This document shows positions 56,612-64,000 of a DNA stretch of 64,000 bases, piece after piece; positions within the stretch are counted from its first letter, which is position 1; every line of letters starts with the position of its first letter. Origin of the DNA: Phymorhynchus buccinoides (lineage: Eukaryota; Mollusca; Gastropoda; Neogastropoda; Raphitomidae); the NCBI GenBank assembly GCA_017654935.2, contig CM065694.1, positions 5,279,485 through 5,343,484 on the forward strand, written 5' to 3'. Made by a program: the position numbers and the translations under genes. The notes under the pieces were generated by a model. That model saw only the letters and a list, made by a program, of their open reading frames with translations. It was not told the DNA's origin and ran no database searches.

Positions 56612-58203
56612 GATATAAACACAGACACACAGACACACACACACGTTTCATGGTAAACTATTAAATCTGCTGAAAAGTTGAAAAGAAACTTAGCTTAGTA
56701 AAAAAAAAATAATTTAATAGCCAAAATGTATAGTGTGGCCAGCCAACAATTACCTTTCTTTGCGCTCTTTCACCTGTCTGTTATTAGCCCACCGTCAAGA
56801 GAGAGAGAGAGAGTGTGTGTGCGTGCGTGTGTGTATATGCGTGCGTTCGTGAACGTGAGTGTGTGTGTGCGTGTGTGCGCGCGTGTGCGTGAGTGTGTGC
56901 GTGTGTGTGTGTGCGCGCGCGCAGGTACAGGGGCGCAGCATCCAGGTCAGGCACTCAGGCCAGAGCCTGGCCACTTTTTCCCTTTAAATTAAAAAAAAAA
57001 TCATGTTTTTCGGATGTGGGTTATTCTCAGCGTCACTTCAGCATGAGCCAGAGACATGATATTAGCTAGAAGGGAGAGAAGGTAATAGCTATGCGACATG
57101 ATATTAGCTAGAAGGGAGAGAAGGTAATAGCTATGCGACATGATACCAGCTAGAAGGGAGAGAAGGTAATAGCTATGAGACATGATACCAGCTAGAAGGG
57201 ATGAAGGTATAGCTATGCATGACAGTAGCTAGAAGGGAGAGAAGGTAATAGCTATGAGACATGATATTAGCTAGAAGGGAGAGAAGGTAATAGCTATGCA
57301 TGACATGATACATAGCTAGAAGGGAGAGAAGGTAATAGCTATGCGACATGATACCAGCTAGAAGGGAGAGAAGGTAATAGCTATGAGACATGATATTAGC
57401 TAGAAGGGAGAGAAGGTAATAGCTATGAGACATGATATTAGCTAGAAGGGAGAGAAGGTAATAGCTATGAGACATGATACCAGCTAGAAGGGAGAGAAGG
57501 TAATAGCTATGAATGACAGTAGCTAGAAGGGAGAGAAGGTAATAGCTATGAGACATGATACCTAGAAGGGAGAGAAGGTAATAGCTATGAGACATGATAC
57601 CAGCTAGAAGGGAGAGAAGGTAATAGCTATGAGACATGATACCAGCTAGAAGGGAGAGAAGGTAATAGCTATGAGACATGATAGTAGCTAGAAGGGAGAG
57701 AAGGTAATAGCTATGCATGATACCAGCTAGAAGGGAGAGAAGGTAATAGCTATGAGACATGATACCAGCTAGAAGGGAGAGAAGGTAATAGCTATGAGAC
57801 CGTTTTTGATTTATGAAGGTATTTTAGTTTGCTTTTTCAACAATTTATACAAATGCTTATTTTAAAGTGTTTGAAAAATACCGTAGACACACAAAGATCT
57901 TGTTTGACAAATTAAAAAAAAAGGAAATTCCTTTTCTGGTAAAATTCAAAAACAGGAAATCCTTGTATGCCACTACCAGGAACAGTTGCACCCATGTATA
58001 CAGTATTATTGGCATAAGTTGATAACATTTAAAATATCTAAATTGGATTAACAATTTTTTTTAAATATAAAAAATAACTATTAATAAGCACAAATGTAGA
58101 AAACTAAAGTGACCTCTCTGTTGATGAAGTGGTTGAAGGAGGCAATGTGCTGTTTCACCAGACCCTTCACCTTCAGGAAAGCCGGCACCAGCTTCCATTT
58201 CTC
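43758..58203 (-). CDS. POLR3B: RNA polymerase III subunit RPC2, 5' part (seven exons, incomplete)
   Basis: Second-largest catalytic-core subunit of nuclear RNA polymerase III, which transcribes tRNA and 5S rRNA genes. Seven exons (90, 65, 76, 101, 210, 82 and about 152 nt) join in phase and match human RPC2 from about residue 25 (EEKWRLLPAF) to about 285 (LEECQKAQIF): protrusion domain and the start of the lobe. Motifs: [44 protein letters not shown]. The first exon with the ATG was not found upstream to 64 kb. The remaining ~850 residues are absent: a 500-N gap starts 55 bp past the last exon, and YARS1 follows on the same strand. Exon G also needs three single-base indel corrections to stay in frame. 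Most likely an intact gene cut by an assembly gap; a truncated copy is the alternative. Confidence 0.92.
43990..44190 (-). pseudogene. Two further copies of POLR3B exon G 5' part
   Basis: At about 43997-44072 (reverse: TACATTCC..., GGGCATGGGGATAGAGTCGG, AACAAGAAATC) and 44113-44180 (GACATTCCAGTGTAGTCATG, GGACAGAG, AACAAGAAATCCATG). Each carries an upstream (ATG)n/(ATC)n run and an AG acceptor-like end. All have different single-base indels. Confidence 0.85.
44388..45147. mobile_element. TA-flanked DNA transposon with CAGTGAAACCCGTTTAGTACGA end
   Basis: Right end (reverse) TACAGTGAAACCCGTTTAGT; left end TACAGGGAATCCCATTTAGT. Interior has GCTACAACGAGC and GGTTAGAACGAG. Ends and interior resemble pogo/Tigger-type non-autonomous elements. 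No transposase. Confidence 0.75.
45148..45756. other. POLR3B intron with (ATC)n stretches
   Basis: CATCATCATT-type low complexity at about 45165-45335, otherwise AT-rich without recognisable content. Confidence 0.5.
45757..45838 (-). CDS. POLR3B: POLR3B exon F
   Basis: 28 residues: [28 protein letters not shown]; human [20 protein letters not shown]. Acceptor GTGCAG|TTCT, donor GAG|GTCAGT. Confidence 0.93.
46264..46553. mobile_element. TIR MITE, CTTAAAGACTCCAGGGATCA family, full-length form
   Basis: TTGGCTTAAGGCTACGTCAG at the left, GATGATCCCTGGAGTTCTTT at the right; ATGCGGGGATTGTCATTAGC inside. Confidence 0.75.
46595..46990. mobile_element. Dispersed repeat fragment and LINE-like AAG tail
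   Basis: TCCGAAATCGGAATGTGCCG and AATGAAAACTGAAAAAACGG (46615-46680) match the reverse of 61735-61810. A (CTT)n run follows. GTAGCCTTTACCCATTATGG ... GAAGAAGAAG at 46945-46988 looks like a LINE 3' tail. Confidence 0.55.
47008..47217 (-). CDS. POLR3B: POLR3B exon E
   Basis: 70 residues: [70 protein letters not shown]. Highly conserved RPB2-family segment (PGGYFI, EKVI, QEQL). Acceptor TCCCAG|GATG, donor AGCAG|GTGAAC. Confidence 0.97.
47300..47567 (-). mobile_element. Dispersed retroelement 3' end, second copy
   Basis: Reverse-strand match to 33195-33475 over about 260 bp. Confidence 0.75.
47568..47876. mobile_element. CAGTGGAACCTCCC MITE, left-truncated, with nested MITE
   Basis: GGTCTTATAATGGAGG to the left, ATAAGGGAGGTTCCACTGTA to the right. 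47677-47832 inside is a CCTACACA-type MITE. Confidence 0.8.
47677..47832. mobile_element. CCTACACA-type MITE nested in another MITE
   Basis: CTATACAAGTCTTGAGTAGT at the left and GAGTAGAGTAAACAGTGTGT at the right, matching the copy at 16811-17286. Confidence 0.75.
47982..48082 (-). CDS. POLR3B: POLR3B exon D
   Basis: 33 residues plus two bases: [33 protein letters not shown]. The first eleven residues are identical to human. Acceptor CTTTCAG|TGCC, donor GCAAA|GTAAGT. Directly upstream a 48-bp array repeats the acceptor and four exon bases. Confidence 0.95.
48083..48790. repeat. ~48-bp minisatellite carrying the POLR3B exon D acceptor, about 15 copies
   Basis: In gene orientation each unit contains GGT(A/G)CCTTTCAG followed by TGCC, i.e. 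the acceptor and four exon bases, then TGTTTCTTGATGAATCCAAT GTGCTGTTGTTGTGG. Unit length varies 45-50 through loss of ACA. Confidence 0.94.
48791..49524. other. POLR3B intron, TC microsatellite and unknown sequence
   Basis: TC run with interruptions at about 48868-48938. GTCAAACATG...CTGTTCCAACAG occurs twice (49138 and 49298). No gene. Confidence 0.45.
49525..49877 (-). mobile_element. tRNA-derived SINE, full copy
   Basis: Reverse strand starts GTGGCACAGTGGTAGCG, B box GAGTTTGAACC, core CTTTCGGATGAGGTTGTGCC, ends with TATAAAGTACCTAATATC. Same family as 20161-20537. POLR3B intron between exons C and D. Confidence 0.88.
50132..50386. mobile_element. TTAA-type MITE (CCCTTTCRCCGCCAGCCAT family)
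   Basis: TTAACCCTTTCAACGCCAGA at the left, GGCGGTGAAAGGGCTAA at the right (one mutated TTAA). 50 bp from POLR3B exon C. A truncated relative is at 18149-18310. Confidence 0.86.
50439..50514 (-). CDS. POLR3B: POLR3B exon C
   Basis: 26 residues: [26 protein letters not shown]; human KYLNIYVGLP ... VSPHE. Acceptor TTCCAG|GTAT, donor GAG|GTAAGT. The intron between B and C holds the 4-kb 65-bp array. Confidence 0.9.
50672..50760 (-). mobile_element. SINE 3' fragment
   Basis: TAGTCACAGAGACTTTTCTG and GTGAAATTCGGGCTGCTC match the reverse of the SINE 3' end at 20470-20530. Confidence 0.7.
50884..51172. mobile_element. TIR MITE, CTTAAAGACTCCAGGGATCA family, full-length form
   Basis: TTGGCTTAAGGCTGTGTCAA at the left, GGAGTCTTTAAGCCAGG at the right; aligned along its length with 46264-46553. 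Confidence 0.78.
51176..51774. other. POLR3B intron, nothing firm
   Basis: ATTCCGTA and GCAGGTCTGCATGA-type segments recur in inverted orientation (51325-51600), hinting at a degraded MITE. Confidence 0.4.
51776..55790. repeat. 65-bp minisatellite, about 62 copies
   Basis: Unit CCAGCCTGATGAAAGCTCTA CGAGCGGAAAGCTTGCCTCT TCTATTTTCTACCTTGATCA CCAAA; period 65. Variant sites (GATG/CATG, CTC/CCC, GCGG/GTGG, CCT/CTT/CAT) come in runs. Ends about 265 bp before POLR3B exon B; occupies nearly all of that intron. Confidence 0.97.
55798..55965 (-). mobile_element. tRNA-derived SINE with tRNA-like head
   Basis: Reverse strand GGCGTAGTTGGTTAGAGTCG (A box) and GCTGGTTCGAACCCAGC (T arm/B box), followed by GGTATTGTGTCCTTGGGAAA, the usual start of a SINE body. 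The cloverleaf lacks a proper acceptor stem, so it is not called as a functional tRNA gene. Confidence 0.7.
56057..56121 (-). CDS. POLR3B: POLR3B exon B
   Basis: 21 residues plus two bases: [21 protein letters not shown]. Corresponds to human [20 protein letters not shown]. Acceptor GAACAG|ATT, donor CTGAA|GTAAGA. A split lysine codon joins exon C. Confidence 0.9.
56201..56437. mobile_element. TTAA-type MITE, second copy of the 7630-7859 family
   Basis: Inverted relative to the copy at 7630; shares the core TGATGACATCACTGATGATG (here TGATGACGTCATCAGTGATG). Left flank TCAA, right TTAA. POLR3B intron just upstream of exon B. Confidence 0.83.
56438..57050. other. POLR3B intron with CA/TG microsatellites
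   Basis: CA run at about 56574-56610 and imperfect TG run at about 56808-56920; nothing else. Confidence 0.6.
57045..57800. repeat. ~42-bp minisatellite, about 18 copies
   Basis: Unit GACATGATACCAGCTAGAAG GGAGAGAAGGTAATAGCTAT GA, with CCAG/TTAG/AGTAG variants and several shortened units. POLR3B intron between exons A and B. Confidence 0.93.
57900..57997. mobile_element. Partial MITE of GCATGGGTGC family
   Basis: Contains TTTTCTGGTAAAATTCAAAA and ends CAGTTGCACCCATG, matching the right third of the copies at 3636 and 13940. In the POLR3B intron between exons A and B. Confidence 0.65.
58114..58203 (-). CDS. POLR3B: POLR3B exon A
   Basis: 30 residues: [30 protein letters not shown]; human reads [20 protein letters not shown]. 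Acceptor CTATAG|GAG, donor AGAG|GTCACT, phase 0. No start codon here, so at least one exon lies upstream. Confidence 0.95.
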
Positions 58204-58272
58204 CTATAGATAACAAATTTAAAAAACCATGAAAAAACCAAAACAACAACAAAGTTACAAGCATGCTTACAT

Positions 58273-59010
58273 CAGAGGTTCCGTTAGACCAGCATATATG
58301 CCGGTTTTTACCGATATTTTTTGGTCTAGTACCGATAAAAATTAATGTCATCAGTATCGCGTACCGGTACCTGAGACTTTCTTTCGAGCTGGTAAGGAAA
58401 GACCCTGCGTCACACACCTACGTCAGGCAGATGCGCAATAAAAGTTTTGCGTCATGCTTACGTAAATAGCAAGGTTGTGTTCCCGCTTGTGGGCTTCCCG
58501 CTCTCTGCTCTCCGGTTTCTTATCTGTATACCCCCCTCTGACATCTTTCTGTCGTTCTGTTTGTCTGATGATGATGACAACATCACAAAAGTGACGTAAC
58601 TTGGTCTTAAAAGGCAACATACAATGACGCATTACGATCGCATAGATCTATGTACAGATATTTTTTGCACAGCGAAGTTTGATTGCACCGGCTGTGTGAT
58701 GGCCAGTACCGGAATATTTTCCTGTTGCTGGTACTGTCCACCGAAACTTTTGGTAGGCTAGCGGTGTCGCAGTCAAAAAAGTCGCTCAGTCAAATAAATC
58801 GCCCGCTACTATGAGAGTGTGTATTTGCGAAAACCAGAAATTTCACTTTTTCTGTACTTGAACCATTTATCTAACCCTAACCCTAACCCTAGAAAAAAGT
58901 GAAATTTGTGGTTCATGCTCAATGTCGCAAAATGTCGCAAATACACACTCTCATAGTAGCCGGGCGATTTATTTGAAATACTTTTTTGGCTGCGACAAGC
59001 GGAACCTCTG
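58273..59010. mobile_element. DNA transposon with CAGAGGTTCCG ends, nested MITE inside
   Basis: CAGAGGTTCCG at the left and CGGAACCTCTG at the right with TTACAT on both sides. 738 bp, of which 233 are the nested MITE. No transposase. POLR3B upstream intron. Confidence 0.8.
58765..58997. mobile_element. TGTCGC-ended MITE with telomere-like core
   Basis: TGTCGCAGTCAAAAAAGTCG to CTTTTTTGGCTGCGACA, 233 bp, arms over 80 bp. Centre contains TAACCCTAACCCTAACCCTA, three perfect CCCTAA units. Confidence 0.9.
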
Positions 59011-59039
59011 TTACATCAAATAACAGTTCTCTTTTTTGT

Positions 59040-61620
59040 TGTTGATTTCCTTCATTTTTCACCCTTCCACTCCAGTTCCTTCATTGATTGAATCACTCAT
59101 CTTTCACCCTTCCACTCCACAGTTCCTTCATTGAATCACTCATCTTTCACCCTTCCACTCCACAGTTCCTTCTGTGAATCACTCATCTTTCACCCTTCCA
59201 CTCACAGTTCCTTCATTGATTGAATCACTCATCTTTCACCCTTCCACTCCACAGTTCCTTCGTTGAATCACTCATCTTTCACCCTTCCACTCCACAGATT
59301 GAATCACTCATCTTTCACCCTTCCACTCCACAGTTCCTTCATTGAATCACTCATCTTTCACCCTTCCACTCCACAGTTCCTTCGTTGAATCACTCATCTT
59401 TCACCCTTCCACTCCACAGTTCCTTCGTTGAATCACTCATCTTTCACCCTTCCACTCCACAGTTCCTTCGTTGAATCACTCATCTTTCACCCTTCCACTC
59501 CACAGTTCCTTCGTTGAATCACTCATCTTTCACCCTTCCACTCCACAGTTCCTTCAATTGACTCATCACTCATCTTTCACCCTTCCACTCCACAGTTCCT
59601 TCGTTGAATCACTCATCTTTCACCCTTCCACTCCACAGTTCCTTCGTTGAATCACTCATCTTTCACCCTTCCACTCCACAGTTCCTTCGTTGAATCACTC
59701 ATCTTTCACCCTTCCACTCCACAGTTCCTTCGTTGAATCACTCATCTTTCACCCTTCCACTCCACAGTTCCTTCGTTGAATCACTCATCTTTCACCCTTC
59801 CACTCCACAGTTCCTTCTTTGAATCACTCATCTTTCACCCTTCCACTCCACAGTTCCTTCGTTGAATCACTCATCTTTCACCCTTCCACTCCACAGTTCC
59901 TTCGTTGAATCACTCATCTTTCACCCTTCCACTCCACAGTTCCTTCGTTGAATCACTCATCTTTCACCCTTCCACTCCACAGTTCCTTCGTTGAATCACT
60001 CATCTTTCACCCTTCCACTCCACAGTTCCTTCGTTGAATCACTCATCTTTCACCCTTCCACTCCACAGTTCCTTCTTTGAATCACTTCTTTCACCCTTCC
60101 ACTCCACAGTTCCTTCATTGAATCACTCATCTTTCACCCTTCCACTCCACAGTTCCTTCATTGAATCACTCATCTTTCACCCTTCCACTCCACAGTTCCT
60201 TCGTTGAATCACTCATCTTTCACCCTTCCACTCCACAGTTCCTTCGTTGAATCACTCATCTTTCACCCTTCCACTCCACAGTTCCTTCGTTGAATCACTC
60301 ATCTTTCACCCTTCCACTCCACAGTTCCTTCGTTGAATCACTCATCTTTCACCCTTCCACTCCACAGTTCCTTCGTTGAATCACTCATCTTTCACCCTTC
60401 CACTCCACAGTTCCTTCGTTGAATCACTCATCTTTCACCCTTCCACTCCACAGTTCCTTCGTTGAATCACTCATCTTTCACCCTTCCACTCCACAGTTCC
60501 TTCATTGAATCACTCATCTTTCACCCTTCCACTCCACAGTTCCTTCGTTGAATCACTCATCTTTCACCCTTCCACTCCACAGTTCCTTCGTTGAATCACT
60601 CATCTTTCACCCTTCCACTCCACAGTTCCTTCGTTGAATCACTCATCTTTCACCCTTCCACTCCACAGTTCCTTCGCTGAATCACTCATCTTTCACCCTT
60701 CCACTCCACAGTTCCTTCGTTGAATCACTCATCTTTCACCCTTCCACTCCACAGTTCCTTCGTTGAATCACTCATCTTTCACCCTTCCACTCCACAGTTC
60801 CTTCGTTGAATCACTCACCCTCTTTCACCCTTCCACTTCACAGTTCCTTCGTTGAATCACTCATCTTTCACCCTTCCACTCCACAGTTCCTTCAATCACT
60901 CATCTTTCACCCTTCCACTTGAATCACTCATCTTTCACCCTTCCACTCCACAGTTCCTTCGTTGAATCACTCATCTTTCACCCTTCCACTCCACAGTTCC
61001 TTCGTTGAATCACTCATCTTTCACCCTTCCACTCCACAGTTCCTTCATTGAATCACTCATCTTTCACCCTTCCACTCCACAGTTCCTTCGTTGAATCACT
61101 CATCTTTCACCCTTCCACTCCACAGTTCCTTCGTTGAATCACTCATCTTTCACCCTTCCACTCCACAGTTCCTTCATTGAATCACTCATCTTTCACCCTT
61201 CCACTCCACAGTTCCTTCGTTGAATCACTCATCTTTCACCCTTCCACTCCACAGTTCCTTCGTTGAATCACTCATCTTTCACCCGTCCACTCCACAGTTC
61301 TTTCATTGAATCACTCATCTTTCACCCTTCCACTCCACAGTTCCTTCGTTGAATCACTCATCTTTCACCCTTCCACTTCACAGTTCCTTCATTGAATCAC
61401 TCATCTTCCACCCTTCCACTCCACAGTTCCTCCGTTGAATCACTCATCTTTCACCCTTCCACTTCCACAGTTCCTTCGTTGAATCACTCATCTTTCACCC
61501 TTCCACTCCACAGTTCCTTCGCTGAATCACTCATCTTTCACCCTTCCACTCCACAGTTCCTCCGTTGAATCACTCATCTTTCACCCTTCCACTCCACCGT
61601 TCCTTCATTGAATTACTCAC
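59040..61620. repeat. 43-bp minisatellite, about 59 copies
   Basis: Unit TTCGTTGAATCACTCATCTT TCACCCTTCCACTCCACAGT TCC; period 43. G/A variation at one base and a few truncated units. Upstream of POLR3B exon A. On the plus strand each unit ends in a pyrimidine tract plus CCACAG. Confidence 0.97.
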
Positions 61621-62501
61621 ATTTGATTCATCCATCCAAAAAAAAGTGCAAACAACTTTTAACAAGTTATGGTCTTTCTCAGTTTTTCTTCTTCTTCTTC
61701 TTCTTCTGCATTCCTGGGCCATAAGGCCACAATGGTTACGTATGTGTCCGTTTTCCAGTTTTCACTGGTGTCCTAGCTGCATTCAGCCGACACATTCCGA
61801 TTTCGAAGGAGCTCAAAGGAGAAAACTATATGGTAGATTTTTTTGGAAAAAAGGCAGGAGAATGGGCCAAAAGTTAAAAAGATAGATCATGACACAAAGC
61901 AAGGAAAAGGCAGAGTCAAAGAGAGAGACATATTAGAGGAAGTTACAAGCACAGAACTTCCAGAAGGTGGGGGAACTATTTGTACGGAAGACCCCAGGTA
62001 TGGGGGGTGGGGAGTTCTAAGCTCAATTTATTATTTAGTTAAGATTAAATATTAGGGTAGTTAGTGGCTCAGGACTTTCCTGATATCGCAGTGACTTTAT
62101 TTTTGCATAGTGGTTTAGATAAATTTATCTTTAACCTTTTTAAATTATGTAAAATTTGAAAACCAACTTGTTAATTTGTGCTTAAGCAACTAAGTTGAAA
62201 ACAATCAAACCACTGTTGGCTACAGGGACATTTTGCATGTTGCTAACGGTTTATGACCAAAATGGTCGCGCACCACAATGGTCGCGGTCAAAAATGGCCG
62301 CGCACCACAATGGTCGCGGTCAAAATTCGTCGCGGTAGAAAATGTGCGTGTGTGTGTTTGTGTAAAATGGATGCGGCTGTTTACTGGAACATACATACGG
62401 ATGGAAGTTCAGTTTAACGTCGCATATCGGCTTTCGCCATGTACGACGAGCTGAACAAACCAACCATGGTATAAACAAAAATTTATGTTCCTGAATCACT
62501 G
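61621..62501. other. Intergenic with repeat fragments
   Basis: 61720-61810 matches the reverse of 46615-46690; GACCGCGACCATTGTGGTGC (reverse) occurs twice at about 62258-62330. No gene seen. Confidence 0.45.
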
Positions 62502-62527
62502 TCTTAGCCAAAAGGCCGAGAAGCGAT
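62502..62527 (-). ncRNA. U2 snRNA 5'-end fragment (pseudogene or SINE head)
   Basis: On the minus strand, 26 bases beginning ATCGCTTCTCGGCCTTTTGG and continuing CTAAGA equal the 5' end of U2 spliceosomal RNA. The match stops there and runs into unrelated sequence containing GCGAAAGCCGATATGCGACG at about 62409-62428. Not a functional U2 gene. Either a truncated chimeric retrocopy or the head of an snRNA-derived SINE. It lies 35 bp past the MULE stop codon. Confidence 0.7.
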
Positions 62528-62562
62528 CAGGAAGCTATGATTACACATACATACTGTCGGCT

Positions 62563-63297
62563 TTATCTTCTTATAGCACTGTAGGCTTTGGATTGTTTCC
62601 AAACGGAAAGAATAACACTATATAATCTTTGAACCGCATTTAGCCTGTTGTGGTAACCCTCAACGTCGTTGTTTGTTCGCACATCCTGCAGAAACACAGA
62701 CCAGTCTGATGGTCTGAATGTGTGGCCGTCTATCCAGTTTGCCCGCATGTAATTGTACAGTTCCACAAGTGGCTGTGGGGCATCCATGCCCAACCTGTCC
62801 TCCAGAATTTCGATCACTGGCCGAATATGTTCGTGTGGCAGGACTGACAGCGCCATGAGCCGGCAGCAAATTTTACGGGTGGGTGCGTCTGTGGCATATG
62901 ATGACTGAAGCCCAAGTGCTTGCACCTTCCTGTACACTGACTGGGTGAAGTGAAACATACACCCGGAAATGGTTGCTCCGGGTAATATGTCCCGAAATGC
63001 TTTCCACATTGCTGCCTCGAAGTCCAAGGTTACCCGCTGTACGGCTGGTGCTCTTTCTAGAAGTCCAATGATCTCAAGCAACACACTTGAGTAATCACAG
63101 GCTCTACGCCTCGACATCAGGGCGAAAAGAAGCGGTACTTGCTTTCTTGATGCACCTTGCTTTATAAAGGCATGGATACTGAAAAGCTGGTAGAACAGTT
63201 GCTTGACAACATAAAATGTCCTGTCAACAAACCAGCAATGTGCCCGTCGCAGGAGGTTCAACATATCTTCTGTGGCAAAAATGAGGTAAATGAGGTA
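62563..63297 (-). CDS. MULE-type transposase domain (downstream segment)
   Basis: Mutator-like element transposase core that, in active copies, cuts and pastes DNA in the nucleus. After a TGA the same frame continues YLIYLIFATEDMLNLLRRAH then CWFVDRTFYVVKQLFYQLFS, the usual lead-in and first catalytic Asp (VDRTF, normally VDGTF). LDFEAAMWKAF supplies the second acidic site, GCMFHFTQSVYRKVQALGL the conserved C..H helix, and NNDVEGYHNRLN the tail motif. Ends at a stop at 62563 after SKAYSAIRR. It is read as the second half of the FLYWCH protein upstream; a single stop separates them, so this is either a recently dead copy or an assembly error. No terminal inverted repeats were identified. Confidence 0.85.
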   Translation of the reverse strand, partial: YLIYLIFATEDMLNLLRRAHCWFVDRTFYVVKQLFYQLFSIHAFIKQGASRKQVPLLFALMSRRRACDYSSVLLEIIGLLERAPAVQRVTLDFEAAMWKAFRDILPGATISGCMFHFTQSVYRKVQALGLQSSYATDAPTRKICCRLMALSVLPHEHIRPVIEILEDRLGMDAPQPLVELYNYMRANWIDGHTFRPSDWSVFLQDVRTNNDVEGYHNRLNAVQRLYSVILSVWKQSKAYSAIRR

Positions 63298-64000
63298 TCA
63301 CTGACCATTCTCATGGACATCACTCTGTAAAAATCCAGCAGGGATGTGTTCATGCTGCACATCAAAGTCAATCTCCGTCAGATTTTCTGGACGCATCTTA
63401 CGCCTCTTCCTGTTCACTTGTCGTGCCAGATTCCCTTTGCCAGGTAATGTTGGCAACATTGGAACTTCTTGAGGCTCCACCCGCTCCACCAGGATTTCTT
63501 CTGCTATGATGCCAGCTGAATCAAATACACATCTCTGGCCTGCTTCTTTGGCGTCCCGTCGACATTCAGCTGCTTTTTGCATACCTGGCTTCGCTTCACA
63601 CGAATGTGAGTGCTTGCAGTCCACATAACAGTCACTGGCTGGTTGGTATGTGACCTGAGCTTTGCAGTTGAAGCCGCTCTTCCCGCGATTGGAGCACCTC
63701 CATGTGTTGTTTTCCTGCCGTCGCCGGTCCACTTTCAAAGTGTATGAGTAGCCTCGGCTATCAGTGAGGAGGTCTCCACCTTTGGTATTTCCTCCTGGCA
63801 CCAGTGTGAAACGAGGTGGTCCTTGCGGCAAGTCATGGATAACTGGATCACCATCCCGATCTTGCAGATCCGACTCGTCAAGATTTTCGGGGATGGCGAA
63901 ATCTCCAATGTCCTCCGCCATCAGGTCAGCAGGAGGCAGTCTTGGCCTTCTTCGAGGAGCAGGAACAGGGATGACAAAATCATCAATATCATCTGCGGCT
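63298..64000 (-). CDS. FLYWCH-type zinc-finger N-terminal part of MULE transposase (open at window edge)
   Basis: Open to the window end, so the true start lies beyond 64000. An in-frame ATG occurs at 63921. The N-terminus is acidic with a twofold motif (ADDIDDFVIP, then EDIGDFAIP). A FLYWCH-like module follows: DSRGYSYTLKVDRRRQENNT, WRCSNRGKSGFNCKAQVTY, and a His-x-His (CKHSHSC). Then a basic linker (RQVNRKRRKMRPENLTEID). FLYWCH followed by MULE is the standard architecture of animal MULE proteins. The reading ends ...DVHENGQ then TGA, immediately ahead of the in-frame MULE core. Could be a domesticated gene, but the stop and the VDRTF change argue for a degenerate transposon. Confidence 0.8.
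   Translation of the reverse strand, partial: AADDIDDFVIPVPAPRRRPRLPPADLMAEDIGDFAIPENLDESDLQDRDGDPVIHDLPQGPPRFTLVPGGNTKGGDLLTDSRGYSYTLKVDRRRQENNTWRCSNRGKSGFNCKAQVTYQPASDCYVDCKHSHSCEAKPGMQKAAECRRDAKEAGQRCVFDSAGIIAEEILVERVEPQEVPMLPTLPGKGNLARQVNRKRRKMRPENLTEIDFDVQHEHIPAGFLQSDVHENGQ

Noticed and set aside
57173..57760. Apparent repetitive hydrophobic protein ([11 protein letters not shown])
   Set aside because: Frame through the 42-bp minisatellite; intronic.
58263..58632. Possible POLR3B first exon on the minus strand
   Set aside because: No MET-led frame resembling the RPC2 N-terminus with a matching phase 0 donor; region is a DNA transposon.

Overview
This is intron-rich metazoan nuclear DNA. 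I infer a lophotrochozoan, most likely a mollusc, from the protein sequences, the GT-AG introns, very long GA/CA microsatellites and abundant MITEs, tRNA-derived SINEs and LINE remnants. It is a scaffold, not one contig: two runs of exactly 500 N (2728-3227 and 43203-43702) look like fixed-size gap placeholders.

Two host genes can be read, both on the minus strand. (1) A complete cytoplasmic tyrosyl-tRNA synthetase gene (YARS1): 13 coding exons from the ATG at 36270 to the stop at 6623. They join without a frameshift into a 546-residue protein with catalytic, anticodon-binding and C-terminal EMAP-II/tRBD-like domains. (2) The 5' part of the RNA polymerase III second-largest subunit gene (POLR3B/RPC2): seven exons from 58203 to 43758, matching about residues 25-285 of the human protein. 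Its first exon is not found, and the remaining three quarters is lost at the 500-N gap at 43.2 kb. One gene charges tRNA and the other helps transcribe tRNA genes, but their adjacency depends on the scaffold gap.

Layout: 0-3.2 kb microsatellites and a ~642-bp tandem repeat running into a gap; 3.2-6.5 kb MITEs; 6.6-36.3 kb YARS1, with introns full of minisatellites and MITEs; 36.7-40.0 kb two degenerate LINEs in opposite orientations, one broken by a MITE; 41.5-43.2 kb GA and TG microsatellites plus a reverse transcriptase fragment; 43.7-58.2 kb POLR3B 5' exons, with a 4-kb, ~62-copy 65-bp minisatellite in one intron; 58.3-59.0 kb nested transposons; 59.1-61.6 kb a ~59-copy 43-bp minisatellite; 62.5-64 kb a U2 snRNA-like fragment and a FLYWCH/MULE transposase gene, in frame apart from one internal TGA.

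The most unusual pattern is that many tandem repeats have captured exon-intron junctions. The YARS1 exon 12 and exon 4 acceptors (each with the first 14 exon bases), the POLR3B exon D and G acceptors, both ends of YARS1 exon 3, and the 3' halves of exons 2 and 7 with their donors are all copied, from one extra copy to about 36. Introns therefore carry long series of decoy splice sites. I found no prokaryotic operons, CRISPR arrays or viral genes.
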